DNA of 64,000 bases from Tomocerus qinae (GCA_020055645.1 CM034547.1:44284409-44348408), one strand, 5' to 3'. Positions 27,601 to 41,565 are shown, numbered from the stretch's first letter. The notes: generated by a model not told the origin, from the letters alone. Made by a program: numbers and translations.

Positions 27601-30600
27601 TACTTTTATGCTCTTACATAGCTTTATTATCTATCCATAACATACTACAGATAGTATGTACGGGGAGACTTGCTTTGGCTTGGTTCACCTAATCAAGACT
27701 AATGTCTCCCTTTTTACATTGCTTACTACTTTACTTTTCCTTTGTTACTTTGAAGTTTTGACTATACTCTGTGAATATTACTTGCTATATATCTACATAT
27801 GAAATGGAAGGCTGCTCTACTCTTTCAGTCTCGTTTGCATGGTCTTAACGCTAACTCTTTCCCTAATAATGTCCTTTACTCTTCTATTTACAGATTCGTT
27901 GTAGGACAGACAGATAGTCTTACATTACATATAATATTATGCTGGTTCAGATGTACTCAGAAGAGTCTTCGTCTATGTCTTTTCGCTCTCAATTCTCTGA
28001 TCTTCCATGTTGAACCAATTTGCTTTGCAGACTTTTATTCCTTATGATTAATACTGCACGTGAATAGTATTGGGACTTTGAGACCCAAACTAAAAGTACA
28101 TGCCAGATATGAAGTGAAATAACAAATTATTTCATGTAGGCTTTATGGCCTTTTAGATAAAAGACGCTCTTTTCCCATTGACGACTTCACTGCTCCAGGA
28201 GTTGTCAATTACTACTAAAATTGAAAGAAGACGCACAATATATAGATTTTCTCTGAAGGATCATTTCCTTTTCAATGTTGCTCTTTTGTACTATAAAATA
28301 AACCATCCATTAAATTCATATGTAGTACTTTCCTTTTAGTAAATAACTTCGCTGCACTATACAACTATTTGCTTCTCTACCATTCAAGATTTTCACATTT
28401 GAGGTACTTTAAGATTAAACTAAAGCCCTTTTCATAGTTACATAACTTGTAATTAGGTTTGCCCCATTTGAATATAGTTTGTGCATAAATTAGACTCATG
28501 AATTTCAAGAACAAAAATAATCTTGTCGTTTTTCAACTTTATTGGTACTATCAAAGGACGATGTTGTAAAACAAGGACATAAATAGTTTGTACCAATGTT
28601 CCAATGTCTGTCTACTTATCGTTTTCCACATTCTAGACTTTGACATCTAAAGTACGAATTCAGAATCACTAAACGGGATTCATTTGGACTTCCTCCTCCT
28701 ATTTCCTTTCACCCCCGCCAAGATTTTACTTTCCTCTAAAGTATTAAATGGCACTCGTGATGTAATAACTTTGAGTCGCATTGCATATCGCATCGTGTGC
28801 ATTTTACTTATGCTAATGCATTTTCCTAGAATGTTATCATGTGAGATTCCGTTATGAGGATGAATGTAATTCTCAACTCTAATGCAAGCAAAGTGAGTAA
28901 AGTAAAGTAATGAAATTGCGCAACGACCATACAATCAACTCCCAAAACCCACATTACACCAGACATGTTCTCAGATAATAAATGAATAGGTACTACATAC
29001 CTCGTGTTATTCTTACCCTCTCAGTTTCCTACACAATATTATTATAATGTTCTATATAACCTGCCATATCCGTAGTAACTCTTACCGGATCCAGTGCGCT
29101 CTCATGATGACATACGTAGTAAGCACGGCTTAAAATACGGAATTGAGAAAAGTTATCCTTATAAAGCTAGCTGTAAATTACAAGTATAAGTATTACTTAG
29201 GCAGTGTTTTCTTGTTTGAAATTTCATAGGCGATAGTATAAGGTATGTAAGCAAAGGTACCTTTCTCTTTACCTATGAAGCCATATAAAACGTTCTCCAA
29301 CTTTCACGCTACCAAAATTTGGTGGTTGTGACATACTGTAGAAAACACTTCATAGCAATGATAATAATGCATCCATGCACCGTACTGCAAAACGAATCCT
29401 ACCTGGATTTATATCACACCCACTACTATGTTTTTCAATGAGATTTAGCAAGCGAATTATTTTAACCATAAAACTTAAGGGCACTTGCCTTTCTCCGCTC
29501 AGCTACACTGTTATCATCTCATATTTACAGTGCATAAATATCATTAATAATTAGATTCCTACTTCATAAATTATATTTTGAGACACTTTGCACACTTCTT
29601 TTGTAAATAATTTCGTATCTCAATATAAAACAGTGTTGAAGGAATCTCATAAAGTTATCATTGTCATACGCTTTTAATTTCTCACACACAAGTATTCCAG
29701 CTGTGACTGTAACAGGTGACAATGCACGTAAATTGACAGATTCGTGTCTTGTATTTTTCCTTCTTTCCTTAACAGCATGATTTTTGACTGTCTTAAACAT
29801 ATTTACTATGTTAAATAGAGCGTGATGATTTAATGACGTAAAAAGGAGTGATGAGAACTGTACAAAAAGAATAGTTCAGTTTTGATACATGGGATTCAGT
29901 CTTTGAAATAATCGAGAATAGCATGGAATTAAAATTTGACTATTCCAACCACTAATGCCACTGTTGAAATACATGTAATGCATATTTGCAAGCTGTACTG
30001 TGAATTAAATATTACTTTGATGATTAAGCCCATCAAGTTCAGTCTAGCATAGACTATCCTCAATGCAGTCGCATAATATTTACTACCAAGGGAAAAGGGT
30101 TCAGCTAATGGAAGCCGGGGCTAATTGCTTTTATTTGTGTTGTTTTGCTCGTTATACCGAAGTGCATTGTTGTTATACGGAAGTTATTACAAACTACCTA
30201 CTTTCTTTCTTCATCTTCTCTTGTTTTTGTAACTCCACTCTAGTTCGTAGAGAAAGCATCAAATGGCGAAATGAGATTAACCATTATGCAGTAGACAAAG
30301 GAAGAATCTCTTATCTTTGCCATCAAAGACAAAGGAGGAGGAGGTCGCCTTCACTCCTTCATTACGAATCTCTGATACTATCTGTCCTTTATGCGCATCG
30401 TAGATACGTGCTGCTGTGGTCTCGATCAAATCACAATGGAAATTTATAATTGTACATGATATTACTAACTATATTATAACATCATAGGATTATGAATTGC
30501 AAAATGTGGGGGCTTTATTCGTTGCTATTATTCCTGATACTAATACTCTTTAGGAAAATAAATGTATCCATGCAGTAGTTAGACATGGTACAGTTTAATA

Positions 30601-32900
30601 TAGTTAATGAATGCTTGCCGATACAGTAATATTAATCAACTAATGAGCCTAATGAAACATAATGAAATTATAAATGCTACAGAGCATATGTGTCTACTAG
30701 TTGTTTGAGAGAACTAATACCAAAATCATTTAACTAAAATAAAGCCCCAACAGCGACATCAAATAAGTAAATTTGTGTCACAAGATGTATACAATTACTA
30801 TACATATGGTACTATAATTAGCAGAGTTCTCAGATTCGTCGTAACAGTTTAGCCGTATGTAGTAGATACGGTTCGTTTGTATGATAGAAAACTATACCTA
30901 CTAGTGGTACAAATAGTACATCTACGTAAATAACTAAACTACATTGATTAAAGAGTTTTGAAGATGATAGTATGATAGTAATTCTTTAATTACTGTACCG
31001 TGCGCAGTTCATATATTAAGTATGTTAATATAATTATTGGAACTACCAGATGTTTGAAGCAACCGTAATTATAATTTAATCATGGTGGAAATGGTAGGGA
31101 GGATAATGCAGTACCCCCAAATGCAATAAATAATGCTACTAGTTTAGATTCAATTACATTACAGTATGCTATTTAGTTTAGCAAGCAAGCAAAGTAAAAT
31201 ACTTTTACATGTATTTGTTTATGACTATAGCTATATCCACTTACTTGGCAAGCTCGTAGAAATAGGAGAATACGTAGTTAAAATTATCCAGGACAGTAAA
31301 TGTATTGTAAGACACACATAAAGTCAACTGTAATGTATTTATTAGTAAAATAGAGAAACCGACTGAATGAGATTGTATTACCATGTTTCAATGTTTCGGG
31401 TTTAGTTACATTCAGACAGTTTGATAAAGAATTTATATCTCACTGCTTTCACTCAATAATATGACGTCAAAGTAGATTGAAGCATAAAAAATACATAGAA
31501 TATACAAATATTTCCACAACTTGTTATATCGAACTGACTTTTTGAAAAGTTTACTAAATTATTCCTCTCTTGTAATTTGGTAGTAGGTTGCATTTTCAAA
31601 CGTTTACTATTGACTTGAATAGCCTTTGCCGTAAATGTATACAAAATTGTATATGAATGAGATGACTACTTGACATCTTGACAAATACCGACATTTTCGA
31701 TTCTCCCTACTGCCATCACAATTTCACAAGACACGACAATCATTCACGTTCACGAGATCGCGTCTTTGTTGAAAATATAGCAAAGGAAAACAAATAAAAA
31801 GACAAGTTAAAGTGACACAGATACAACACTAGAGATTCAAGGATGTGAGACAAGGACACACAACACCGTGCAGTTGAAATGAGTTGAGAGAAAGGGGGAG
31901 AGAATTGAACAAAAAATATTCTTTCTCCTTCTAGACATCCATTATTTTTTGAAATAATTTATTGTGTCCTATCAGATTTGTCGCCTCTATGTTTGATTGA
32001 TTACATGCTGGATTAAAATGAAAAGGATGGCAATACCATATTAGATTTCTATAGACAACTATGATATATTCTACGTATGGAAAATATAGTGATACCTTCA
32101 AACCCAAAATGTCCAAGTAAAATACAAAAGCATTTAATATACTTTTGTAAATGTAAAATAGTACCTATCTGTAGTTGAGTAGCAAGACAATGCTTGCTAG
32201 ATTCTCCTGTGGTCCTGTCCTTCATAAAATCGAGACCTATTGTGCAGAATTTAATGTGTTAAAACATGCAAACTAGCATGTTTTCCCACTAGGGAAAAGA
32301 AAATAATAATTTGTTTCTACATTTGCATTTGTTGCTTATTTTACTAGACTAGTGAAAAACAAAACGATTTACATACGCCAGTTACAAAGGTACAAATTAT
32401 CAAGCTAAGGTACAATTCAGTATCTTACATTTGTAAAGAGAACTCGACATATGTTTTTAAGGCTAAAATCGGATTACAGGTAGCTTTCTAAAATTAATTG
32501 ACTTGAGTTCTTGGTTCCCCATGGATAGGTTGACGAGTTTTGACATATGCGTGCACGGAGTAAAATTAATGAAGACATTTTATATTGCCAATATCCAAGC
32601 TGAACCTTCAAACCTTTGTCCTTTACAGCTAAACAAACATCATCTGAAGGCTTTTCGCTCAGTATTGCTACAAAAATAATTTATGGCCAAAATTAAGTTT
32701 TACAAGTATTCTTTTCTTATTTCCTATTCCTGGAGTGTTGACTATAGACAAAATAAAACGTATAAAATATATAATGCGAAATGCGCATTTGTGTTAGATA
32801 AACTTATTATATACGGATAGTGAGAGTCTAACATATTTATGCTAATTTTTTGAGTGCATTCTTAAAGCTGTTACTTGGCCACAGGTGTAGCTTAAGGTTT
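24676..32900. other. gene-poor AT-rich tract, part 3
   Basis: No recognisable gene on either strand. The longest open frame (30063-30449, +, 128 codons) has no family resemblance and no supporting splice context. Small items are a GGTC-rich palindromic patch at about 26538-26565 and a GGAGGAGGAGG run at 30334-30344. I see nothing else. Confidence 0.6.
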
Positions 32901-32926
32901 CGATTGAGAAATACCATTAACGAGAA

Positions 32927-33100
32927 GTTTCCCATTTCCCACTGGGAAATGTGGATATCAAAACGGAGTGAGAAATGCGAAGTGTGGGAAATAGTGGGAA
33001 ATATAGCAACTTGTAAAAGTAAAAATTCAAATTTTTGGGCTTTATTTCTCATTTCCCATAATTTCCCGGACGTCCAACAAAAGGGTTGGGAAATGGGAAT
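32927..33100. repeat. foldback cluster of GGGAAA / TTTCCC motifs
   Basis: The 13-bp arm TTCCCATTTCCCA (32929-32941) is matched by its exact reverse complement at 33087-33099. Between them the GGGAAA motif recurs in both orientations about eight times, including a hairpin ATTTCCC-ACT-GGGAAAT at 32934-32950. Because of this symmetry both strands carry an open frame of similar length (114 and 115 codons) over the same segment. One internal copy reads TGTGGGAAA, matching the known CSL/Su(H) consensus YGTGRGAAM. This could be a small foldback element or a clustered binding-site array. No target-site duplication is clear. Confidence 0.45.
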
Positions 33101-33199
33101 ATTCACAACTCCAAGCTTGTTAAAGGCAATAAAATGTTGCGAGATAAAACGTGTACTAAAAATGAAATTGTCTCGTGGCAAGTGTTATTTTTATTGACT

Positions 33200-35613
33200 T
33201 TCAAATGTAATTGAAAAGTCGTTATACAAACTTTTATTGCATAGATTGAAAGATTGGATAAGTGCTTATAGGTCATGTAGTAGAGTGCACTGAATATGAC
33301 AAAATCACATGAGACGTGTTTTCTTCATAGTACATGAATTTGATACATGTAAGTAAATAGCACCCACTATATGTTTAAATTTTGTAATATTTCAAACTTA
33401 TATAAATTGTATTAAAAGGTTTCATATGGATGTTTCGTCACAAAATGTTTGGTAAAAATTGTAAACATGGTAGGCGTATTCCCTTGTTAGATAACTAAAT
33501 AACTCTGAAAAGTCACAATCCACTGACTGTTGAGTTAAGTGGATGTGTACTTTGTGCTCCTCTCTGTCAAAACCACCAATGCGAAATGTGACTCTGGCTT
33601 TTGAAAAGCGAGTCGCTTCAAAGACTTGACTACTTGTGTTTCTTCCTCGACTCTGTGTTATACTAAACCAACAAGAAAGCCCTAAAGTGGTATGTTTGCT
33701 TCCGTATTGTTATGATGTGGTTTATATTTGAGATACTGTGAGATGTGTATGACGAGTACGTTTCTTCCGTTAATCCATTTCCCTTTGGCCCTGCTGAAAG
33801 GTAAATATGTACCTTTAATCCTACTACGAGGAAATACAGACGATATTATATAATGGCATTATATATAGGAGGATGTCAAGGGATAGAGAAACCAGATCAT
33901 CTTTGATGATTGCCATGTCAAGTTAAACCAAGTTGATTTAATTTGGGCTTTTCCAGCTATGCTTTTAGAGGTTAAAAGCAAAACGAAAAGGAACACTTAA
34001 GCCGGTTTGAGTTTAGTGGACATGTAATTAAATAAAAGAAGTCTAGTCATCATCACTCATTACATCACCAGATCGCCTATTCCATTCCATCTAATGTGCA
34101 GGTCACAACTTTTCAGAACTTAAATTAATTGCATTAATTGTAAATTACTATTTCCATCTGCTTAAGACTAAGACCTCATACAAAGATGGGAACAGTAATC
34201 AACAAAGTAAGTGAAATAAAGTAGATTAGCTTGATGTGGGAAAAAGGATTTCTATTTTCATCAATTAATAATCGTCAAGCCGAGTTTGCCAATGAAAATG
34301 AAATATGTTTCTGTTTCTGCTACTAATGCATATAAGGGTTAGAATATTAGGTTAGATTAACATGGGCAATCATAAGCAGTTAAAGAGCTAGCACAAAGCA
34401 CAAAAGACGCCGGCTTAAATGGCTATAGCATATAGAGGTTCAACTTAACAGAATAGGTATAGATATATGATATAATGCATTAATTAAGGAAGAGTCCTTT
34501 TAGTCTATAGTTTGTTGAATTGAGTTGAAAGAGAAACATCCCTACAGTCCCAAAGTTCTAAAAAGTACCCGTTTTACTTGGTCATGCATCTACAATGATT
34601 GGCACTTTAGGCACAACCTACATCATTTCAAGCAGAGAAAAGGTTCCCTCACACAACTTCCTAGATAGCTAAAAATGAACAAAAAATATGAATGAAAATG
34701 TTGAATGAGATCTTAAAATTAAAATATTGTTAATTAAGTCAAGGGAAGTAGTTTGTGAAGTGTAACAGATGCAGGAATGCAGCAATTGCTGGAATACTTT
34801 AAATCTGTCTCATCACCTGCCTTGGTTAAAGCTAGTTCTCTTACTTATTCATATGCTGAGCTTTGCAATCAACTGTGGAGTAGACTTCTATTCAGGGGAG
34901 ATAGGAGACAGAAGTGCATAACCAGCCACGCCACACCCCTTTCCTTTACATGCATTTACCGCCGGTAGACTTGAGTTTAGTTTGTTCTGTGTGTATATGT
35001 ACACTGACAGTTTCAAGTGGAAAGTTAATATTTTAATGATACCTTGTATGTAAGAGTTGTAATAATCAATTATTAAAGCTACAAAGGTTTACTCTCACCG
35101 TACGGTATACTGCGTTTAAACTGTCTGTGCACATAGAAAACAAATATTACTCTACGAAGTCACAATTCAAGCAGTTGGTTGCATGTGTGAAATTATCATT
35201 TATACATATTTAATTTAGATATGGTGCAATGAAGTGACATTTATGTGTCAACACAAACACATAACACAAGGTACGCATTTGTCGCATTATGTATATGTAA
35301 ATGTATAATTAGGGAAAACATTTGTACACAATCAAAATGTAATGCGACGATATCAGTAATAAATATAACTTTGAGTATGTATATCTGTGTAGATAAATTA
35401 TAAAAAGTGAACCTCTATTAAGGAATGTGGAATTTTATATTACCCCTTTTTGATTAGTTGCTCTCTAATTGTGTGTGTAGGCATATCGTAAAGGAAGCAG
35501 ACTACCTAACTACGCAGATGACAGATTCAAGATATTCAAGATCATTTCCTAACAGCTGCCTTCAGATGTCGATTTATTGATTCTGAGAATTTGTGATCAA
35601 CATTGAGAGAAAA
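33200..35613. other. non-coding, upstream of the Kelch gene
   Basis: No convincing exon. A 63-codon open frame at 34777-34968 is not recognisable. The region probably contains the promoter of the downstream BTB-Kelch gene, but I could not identify a TATA box or initiator with confidence. Confidence 0.5.
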
Positions 35614-38600
35614 ATGAATCAAAGAAATTCCTTGAAACGAAAATCCTCGGTAAACCATTTCAAATATTATGTGATATTACTTGCATGGTAAATGTCAACT
35701 ATAGTGTGACGTAAAATGAATGTGTTGGAATCAGATTTTCATTCTAGGGAATGCACAAGCCCAGTGAAAATACATTTTTCCTGTACATAGTTCAGTTTTT
35801 GTTTCGTCGCTATTCACCTTTTATCATACCTGTGAACTTGAATACTAGGGCTTCCGAAATAAAATATATTGCAACAAATACTTATAAATTATGTACATTG
35901 AGAACTTCGAAGGCCTCTTAATTTTTTAATAGAATAGTCTTCGTCAATAGGTTTTGCGATATAACAGAATTGGGAATGCTAGGTGAAATAGTTCAGAAAA
36001 CCCCAAATCACTCTTTTAACTACAAGTCTTTCTAATGATTATTCTCAGATCCTGAAAATGCACTCGGGACTTGAAATTAAAACTTAAATTCTTACATAAA
36101 TAGAAACATTTCCCAATTCTCTAGAAATGCGATTTACAGAGTGCAACTGGACATGCATAGTTTTAATTATGCATTGTGAGATTTCCATTTTAGTGTAGAT
36201 TATCGGTATGTTACAATTACGTTCATGTAATGTATTGTTTGTGGTTTTTCCATAGGGCTGGAGTAAAAAATGTAGTTTTGGGGAAGACCATACATCTTCA
36301 TCTCATGTAGGATGGACTCCACATCCGCCTATAAAGCTATTAATTGGTCCAACCAAAGAAGTAATTTTAATACATAGAAGAATTTTGAAAGAGCTTAAGT
36401 TAAATTGTCCGGAAAACAATGAACCGGTATCAATTCCAATTGAAAATGTCGACCCTCAATGTCTTCGTGTGCTGTTGAAGTAAGTATAATGACATCAACA
36501 AAGTAACAATTTTAGAAAAAAGTGTTTACTTTTGCTGCACCATTGGCAAAAATCCTATCTTAACAAATGTATCGATAATAACTATAATTTTTGTTTTCTA
36601 GCTTTATTTATAATGACGAGCTAAACATAGGAGTTCCAAACGTTTGGAACATATTGGTGACATCATGGCAATTTAATTATAATACTGTACAAGAAAAGTG
36701 CATTGAATATATTGCGGAAAATATCCACAAGTTCGATTGTTGGGAAATGTTGAGATCTGCAAAAATGTATCACATTACGGAACTTGTTTTGCATGTTGAA
36801 AATTATATAGCAAGGTATTTGGAGGATCTCCAAAGCGGCTCTTCATTTTTGGAACTTCCTTACGATGAGGTAAACCAAAAATTGTTTTATAAAAACCTTG
36901 AATCATTTCATACATGTTGAATATACAATAATACATGCTATAACTTTTACTTCACTTATTCTTTCATACCTTTGGCTTTCTTGCAGATAATGGAATTTTT
37001 CGAAAGTGAAGAGGTGTGTCGGTCCTCATCCAGAATGGTCCGATGCAATGCTGCGATTCAATGGATAGAACACGATTTTGAAAACAGGAAGGAACATATT
37101 TGCAACTTAATGAAAGAAGTAAAACTGCTGAGTTTACCTCCAACTACACAAAACAACATACTAGCTCAGCACTCTGTTTTGGTCAGAAGCTCAGAATGGC
37201 TGAAATTCCAAGAGGATTTAGAAGAAAGTTCAATCAGTATTGCTTTGAATATTTTTGATAACGATGACCCTGATATCAGCATTGAAGATGTCGTGGTCAA
37301 ACTTGAGCAGGAAGATCAGGACAGGGAAATACGCCAATGGCCAGTATCAATGGAGGATATCATTTTAGATTCTGATGACGACTGTAATGCCACTGAGCCA
37401 CTACCACCAACACCAACATTGCCGCTACCAAAAAATGATACTTTAATCGTCATTAGTGGAGTCGAAGAAAATGGATATAGGGCCGTTTGGTCTTATGATA
37501 TTGTGGTATGAATATTGCAATCTTAAATACTAAAACTATTTAGATACCGTATGTAGATGGAAAGTTATTTAAGAAATACGAATTTGAATTTCAGATGAAA
37601 ACGAAGATTCTACTTGCCAATGTTGAAGCTCGGGTCAATGACGCATTTTTATGCCGAAATAACATACTCTACCATTTGGGGGGAAGGAAAGGCAACCACG
37701 TGACAGAAAATGTATATTCCCTTAAATTACAAGACGAGCAATTGTGGGAGCCGTGTCCACCAATGTCAGTTTCGCGTTGTTATTTTTCAGCTATACTAGT
37801 GAAAGGAGATATATACGCGGTAAAGTTGATAAAATATTTATAAAAAACACAAACTGATAAGTAATATATATTATATATACTATTTGTTATAAGCTCCAAT
37901 TTAATGTGTATGTTTATTTTATTGTTCTAAGATCGGTGGAAATATTGGAGAAGGGGATTACGTCATGAACTCAGTGGAAGTCTTAAAATTTGACGGAGAG
38001 TCAAATTCACGTCGCAATGCATGGGAGAAAGTTGCTTTTCTTAATCGATCTCGGGATGCTTACGGTGTATGTGTCGATGACGAAGACACTATTTATGTGG
38101 TACAGCTATATTAATACAATATTGTGATATATCAATGTATTTTCATTTCTGTTTTGTTAAAGAAAGGTTTTGTTAAAGGTGGGGGGATGTGGACAAACCA
38201 ATAAAAGAGCCAAGTGTTCTCAAGTTTTACCTTTGGTAGAAGAATATCCTGGTCCGAATGGTTTGTGGGTCTCAAGCAAGCAACTCAAACAAAGACGCAT
38301 GTTCCATAGTGTCGTTTTTTTGGATGGCTATATATATGCTATTGGAGGGTTTGATGGGACTAAAGTCCTGAGTTCAATGGAGTGCTTTGATGGAAACTGT
38401 ACTGGAAAATGGGAAGCTTGCCCTCCAATGAAAATTCCCAGGAAAGAAATGAGTAAGTTTAATAAATAAAAGCTCATTGATACATATAATCATGTATTCA
38501 CTTCGGTAGAGTGTGGAGTATTGACAATTAAAATATTTGCTTTCTTACTTAGATACCATTGTGCTGGGAGGCCGCATTTATGTATTTGGAGGAAAAGGAG

Positions 38601-38719
38601 AGGACGAAAAAACATTGAATTCCATTGAGGTTTACGATCGAACAACCGAAAGTTGGTCTTTCTCTGATATTCTTCCCGAAAATGAAGGCCCTTTTCACTC
38701 AGTACTTGTGAAATGTTAG
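35614..38719 (+). CDS. BTB-BACK-Kelch protein, likely Cullin-3 adaptor
   Basis: Spliced model: 35614-35649, 36256-36479, 36602-36869, 36987-37505, 37595-37819, 37932-38099, 38179-38452, 38553-38719, about 626 residues. Exons 2-8 join in phase with GT-AG ends. The 12-codon first exon (start MNQRNSLK) is the weak point: it fits in phase but its donor is only GTAAAC. Residues about 13-125 look like a BTB domain (PIKLLIGPTKEVILIHRRIL). A BACK domain follows (YDEIMEFFESEEVCRSS), then an acidic linker and about five Kelch blades with GG pairs (IYAIGG, IYVVGGC, IYAIGGF, IYVFGG). Kelch-like proteins of this layout usually recruit substrates to Cullin-3 ubiquitin ligase. That role is inferred, and the substrate is unknown. 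The last blade ends abruptly at a stop after LVKC, so a short C-terminus or a missed exon is possible. Confidence 0.85.
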
Positions 38720-40247
38720 TATACCCTTAGTGTGGATAGATTTTATCTATCAACCACTATTGTGATACCTTGTTTTAATTGTTGAATGATTTTTGGTGGC
38801 TGACTAAGTTAGAATTGAAATAGCAAACCTTTTATAATAGAAATGAGATTAGAATCTCGTTTACTAGTAACTCTTGTATTAATGTAATCTGCAATAGTTA
38901 TATTATGAAATATCTCAATGCAATGTTTCATTTGTGTGTGTGCCATTATAAAATAATCAGACAAATACGCTATAGATATATTTCAAACACGATGATCTTT
39001 TAAAAACTTTTAAACCTTTTTTAGGTTTGAAGTAGTTGATGAATACTGTACTATACCATACCATATAAGTACTTGCGAACACAGCATTTATTTTAAGATA
39101 CCATTGTACATATTAGTACCATAAATCTATATTTTGTAGTCAATTTTTCCAACCAGCAACGTATGCAATGTAATATTGTGTAATAATCTAGGTCGTCCAT
39201 TGTCAATTTAGAATTTTTATGAAAAGTTAATGTTATAGTAGGTCAAATATTTGAGTTTATTGATGATAAAACATATGTAAACACATAAGTATGATTTTGT
39301 ACTCATTTCTATCAACTAAAACATTGATATAGAAAATTTTCTACGTACAATTCGCTGCTTTACCACTCAAGATGATTCAAGAAGACGCTCTTCGCTACTA
39401 AAGTAAATATAACAGTGGCATAGCGCTTATCTGTCAATTAAAGTTCGGAAATATATTATTATATGTATTCTATGCATATATGTAACTCATCTTCTATAAA
39501 CTATCACTATGCTCTTCTAACAACCAATGCTCAATAAAAATCGCATCTCCCGTAACTCTACGAACGTGTACTGCTTTGGAACCGGAGCAATCCTACATAC
39601 AATTCAATAACTTTTCATTTTCATTAGTTCATTATTGCGTTTTGCATTACTGATAAGATTCCCACGAGATATTTAAAAAATTAATTTATATTTATGTATT
39701 ATAAGTGCATCTCGTTGTAGTTAATGTGGTTATATTGATTGTTATACATGATAGTTGAGACACTATAAGGTTGTTCCTTTTGGCAGTTTATTTTGTAAGC
39801 ATTTTATTAAGGCCTAAGGAATACTTTATGCGAGTGAGGTACGAGGATTAATTACATAGACAGACAGACAAATTACTAGAACACTACTATACATAATTAC
39901 TAACAATGTCTTTGTATTATGTAACGTAAACCCACTAAAGGTTCATTAACATTTGGACTACTGAAACATGTCGATGTGAATAAACTTTGGTTTTAGCACA
40001 ATTGCTTTTACATTGTTTATTTTTAGTGTAATTGAATTATCTGCTCTGTTTTATTAAAAATTGCTTTTTAAGACAAGGAATCACTGAACACTTTGGCTGG
40101 ATTGGACCATAGCGATAGTTAGTGTACTCCAGATCAGTCAGTGTACAGGTTGCAGTTCCCCGTCTTTTAGCAGTCTTTAACCGAATCGTTAAAAGTCCAT
40201 TACTTAGAAAAGTGCACTTGGGTCATATAGGTTTATAGTTGACGAAA
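38720..40247. other. 3' region of the Kelch gene and upstream region of the TTR-like gene
   Basis: AT-rich, no coding exon seen. An AATAAA at 39533-39538 could serve as a poly(A) signal for the Kelch gene, about 0.8 kb past its stop. Near 40134-40139 there is TCAGTC, resembling the arthropod initiator TCAGT. It lies about 110 bp before the next start codon, with no clear TATA box upstream. Confidence 0.4.
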
Positions 40248-41341
40248 ATGAAGCACTTTTTACTCATCATAGCTTTATTGGCCTTAGCGGAATTTGCAAC
40301 GGTAATAAAATCACAATTACTTTAACCGCATATTCAGGATTTTTAACTTGTACATGATACACTAACTAAAAATGAACATTATAAATATAGGGCAAAAAGC
40401 ACGATCGTCGCCACCATCGTGATCACTCAATTAGAAAATCGGCTCGAAAACTCAGTAACATTGCATATATACTGGAATTTTTGAATTGCCATTATAATCA
40501 TTTTAAACACTATGCACTTAACTCACTTTAAAATGGATATTAATTTTCAGCTATTTTAAATGGTGCATCTGGATCTGGGGCAGGAGGATCGTCTGGGGCT
40601 GGATCTGCCGGATCTGTTAAGTCAAACCCATCATCAGCTACATTTAAGGACAGTAAAGATGAGATTAAAATACCAGATGCTTGTAAGAAAGTTGTAAAAG
40701 ATTTGAAAGATAAAGAGTTGAAAGAACAACAGGAGCTCAGAGAAAAAGAATTAAAAGAAGAAGAATTAAAGGTATTCATGAAGTGATTGTTGTTTATACT
40801 AGTTTCTGCTCTACACAGTATTTAGCTGGAAAATTGCATTTTTCTCTTCTTTAGGCTAAAATCAACGAAAATCACATAACTACTGAATTGGTAGATTCAG
40901 CCACTGGAAAACCAGCTTTAAATCTTAAAGTTTCTACTTGGAAAATGGAGGGTGCTGAATGGATAATGCAGACGGAAAAGTAATGCAATTTCTATATTTA
41001 TATGTATTAATTATAACCCACTTAAAATCCCCCACTTACAGTGTAATATGATTGATTAAGCAAAGTTTCAAAGGTGTTAAAAAATGCATTTTCAACTATT
41101 TGTATATTACAGGTTGACCAATGTGGGTGGGAAAGTAACAAATGCAATTGCTCAGGATAAGTTTGCTGCTGGAATTTACAAACTCCATTTCGATACGAAA
41201 ACCTACTACAATGATTTGGGGCTCCAGACCCTTTATCCTTACATAGATATTGTTTTTGAAGTTACTAATGCGGACGACAATTTTCATATCGCTTTAGTTA
41301 TTGGTCCTTATGGGTACTCAACCTATCGGGGCACTCTTTAA
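40248..41341 (+). CDS. secreted transthyretin-like / HIU hydrolase-fold protein, catalytic residues mostly lost
   Basis: Model: 40248-40301, 40391-40454, 40551-40771, 40855-40979, 41113-41341, 230 residues, all junctions in phase. Residues 1-18 are a signal peptide. Next come a His/Arg-rich stretch (KKHDRRHHRDH), a Gly/Ser-rich linker (about 45-60) and a Lys/Glu-rich, probably helical segment (about 85-113). The TTR/HIUase domain is at 118-230. It matches the family in ITTELVDSATGKPA, GIYKLHFDTKTYYNDLG, LYPYIDIVFEV and the ending PYGYSTYRGTL. Active HIU hydrolases use a His in THVLD, an Arg in the DGR turn, a late His and the Ser of YRGS. Here these are Glu124, Lys162 (VGGK), His213 (kept) and Thr. 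Secreted localisation and the substitutions argue against uricolytic activity and for a binding or carrier role, which is inference. Confidence 0.85.
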
Positions 41342-41559
41342 TAATGTCTCCATTTCGAGCTATTATTAAATTTAGTGTAAAAGATGCTAGATGGTTTAAT
41401 TCGTCGGCTCCTCTAAAGCAAATGTTGTAGTTCATCAAGTAAATTATCTATCATTTACTAATTTAATATACATGTACTTTCATTGTTGCATAATATCCAC
41501 GGGTATATTAAATATATTATGAAGAATACGATTATATATTTTTATTATTACTTCTCAAC

Positions 41560-41565
41560 AATAAA
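41560..41565 (+). promoter_or_regulatory. poly(A) signal of the TTR-like gene
   Basis: AATAAA about 220 bp after the stop codon, preceded by AT-rich 3' UTR. Position is plausible and no competing gene lies between. Confidence 0.55.

Noticed and set aside
30063..30449. 128-codon open frame (+)
   Set aside because: Longest frame in the gene-poor tract but with no family resemblance; consistent with chance in 35 kb.
32837..33197. Overlapping open frames of 114 and 115 codons on both strands
   Set aside because: They arise from the inverted GGGAAA/TTTCCC repeats; the translations have no family resemblance.
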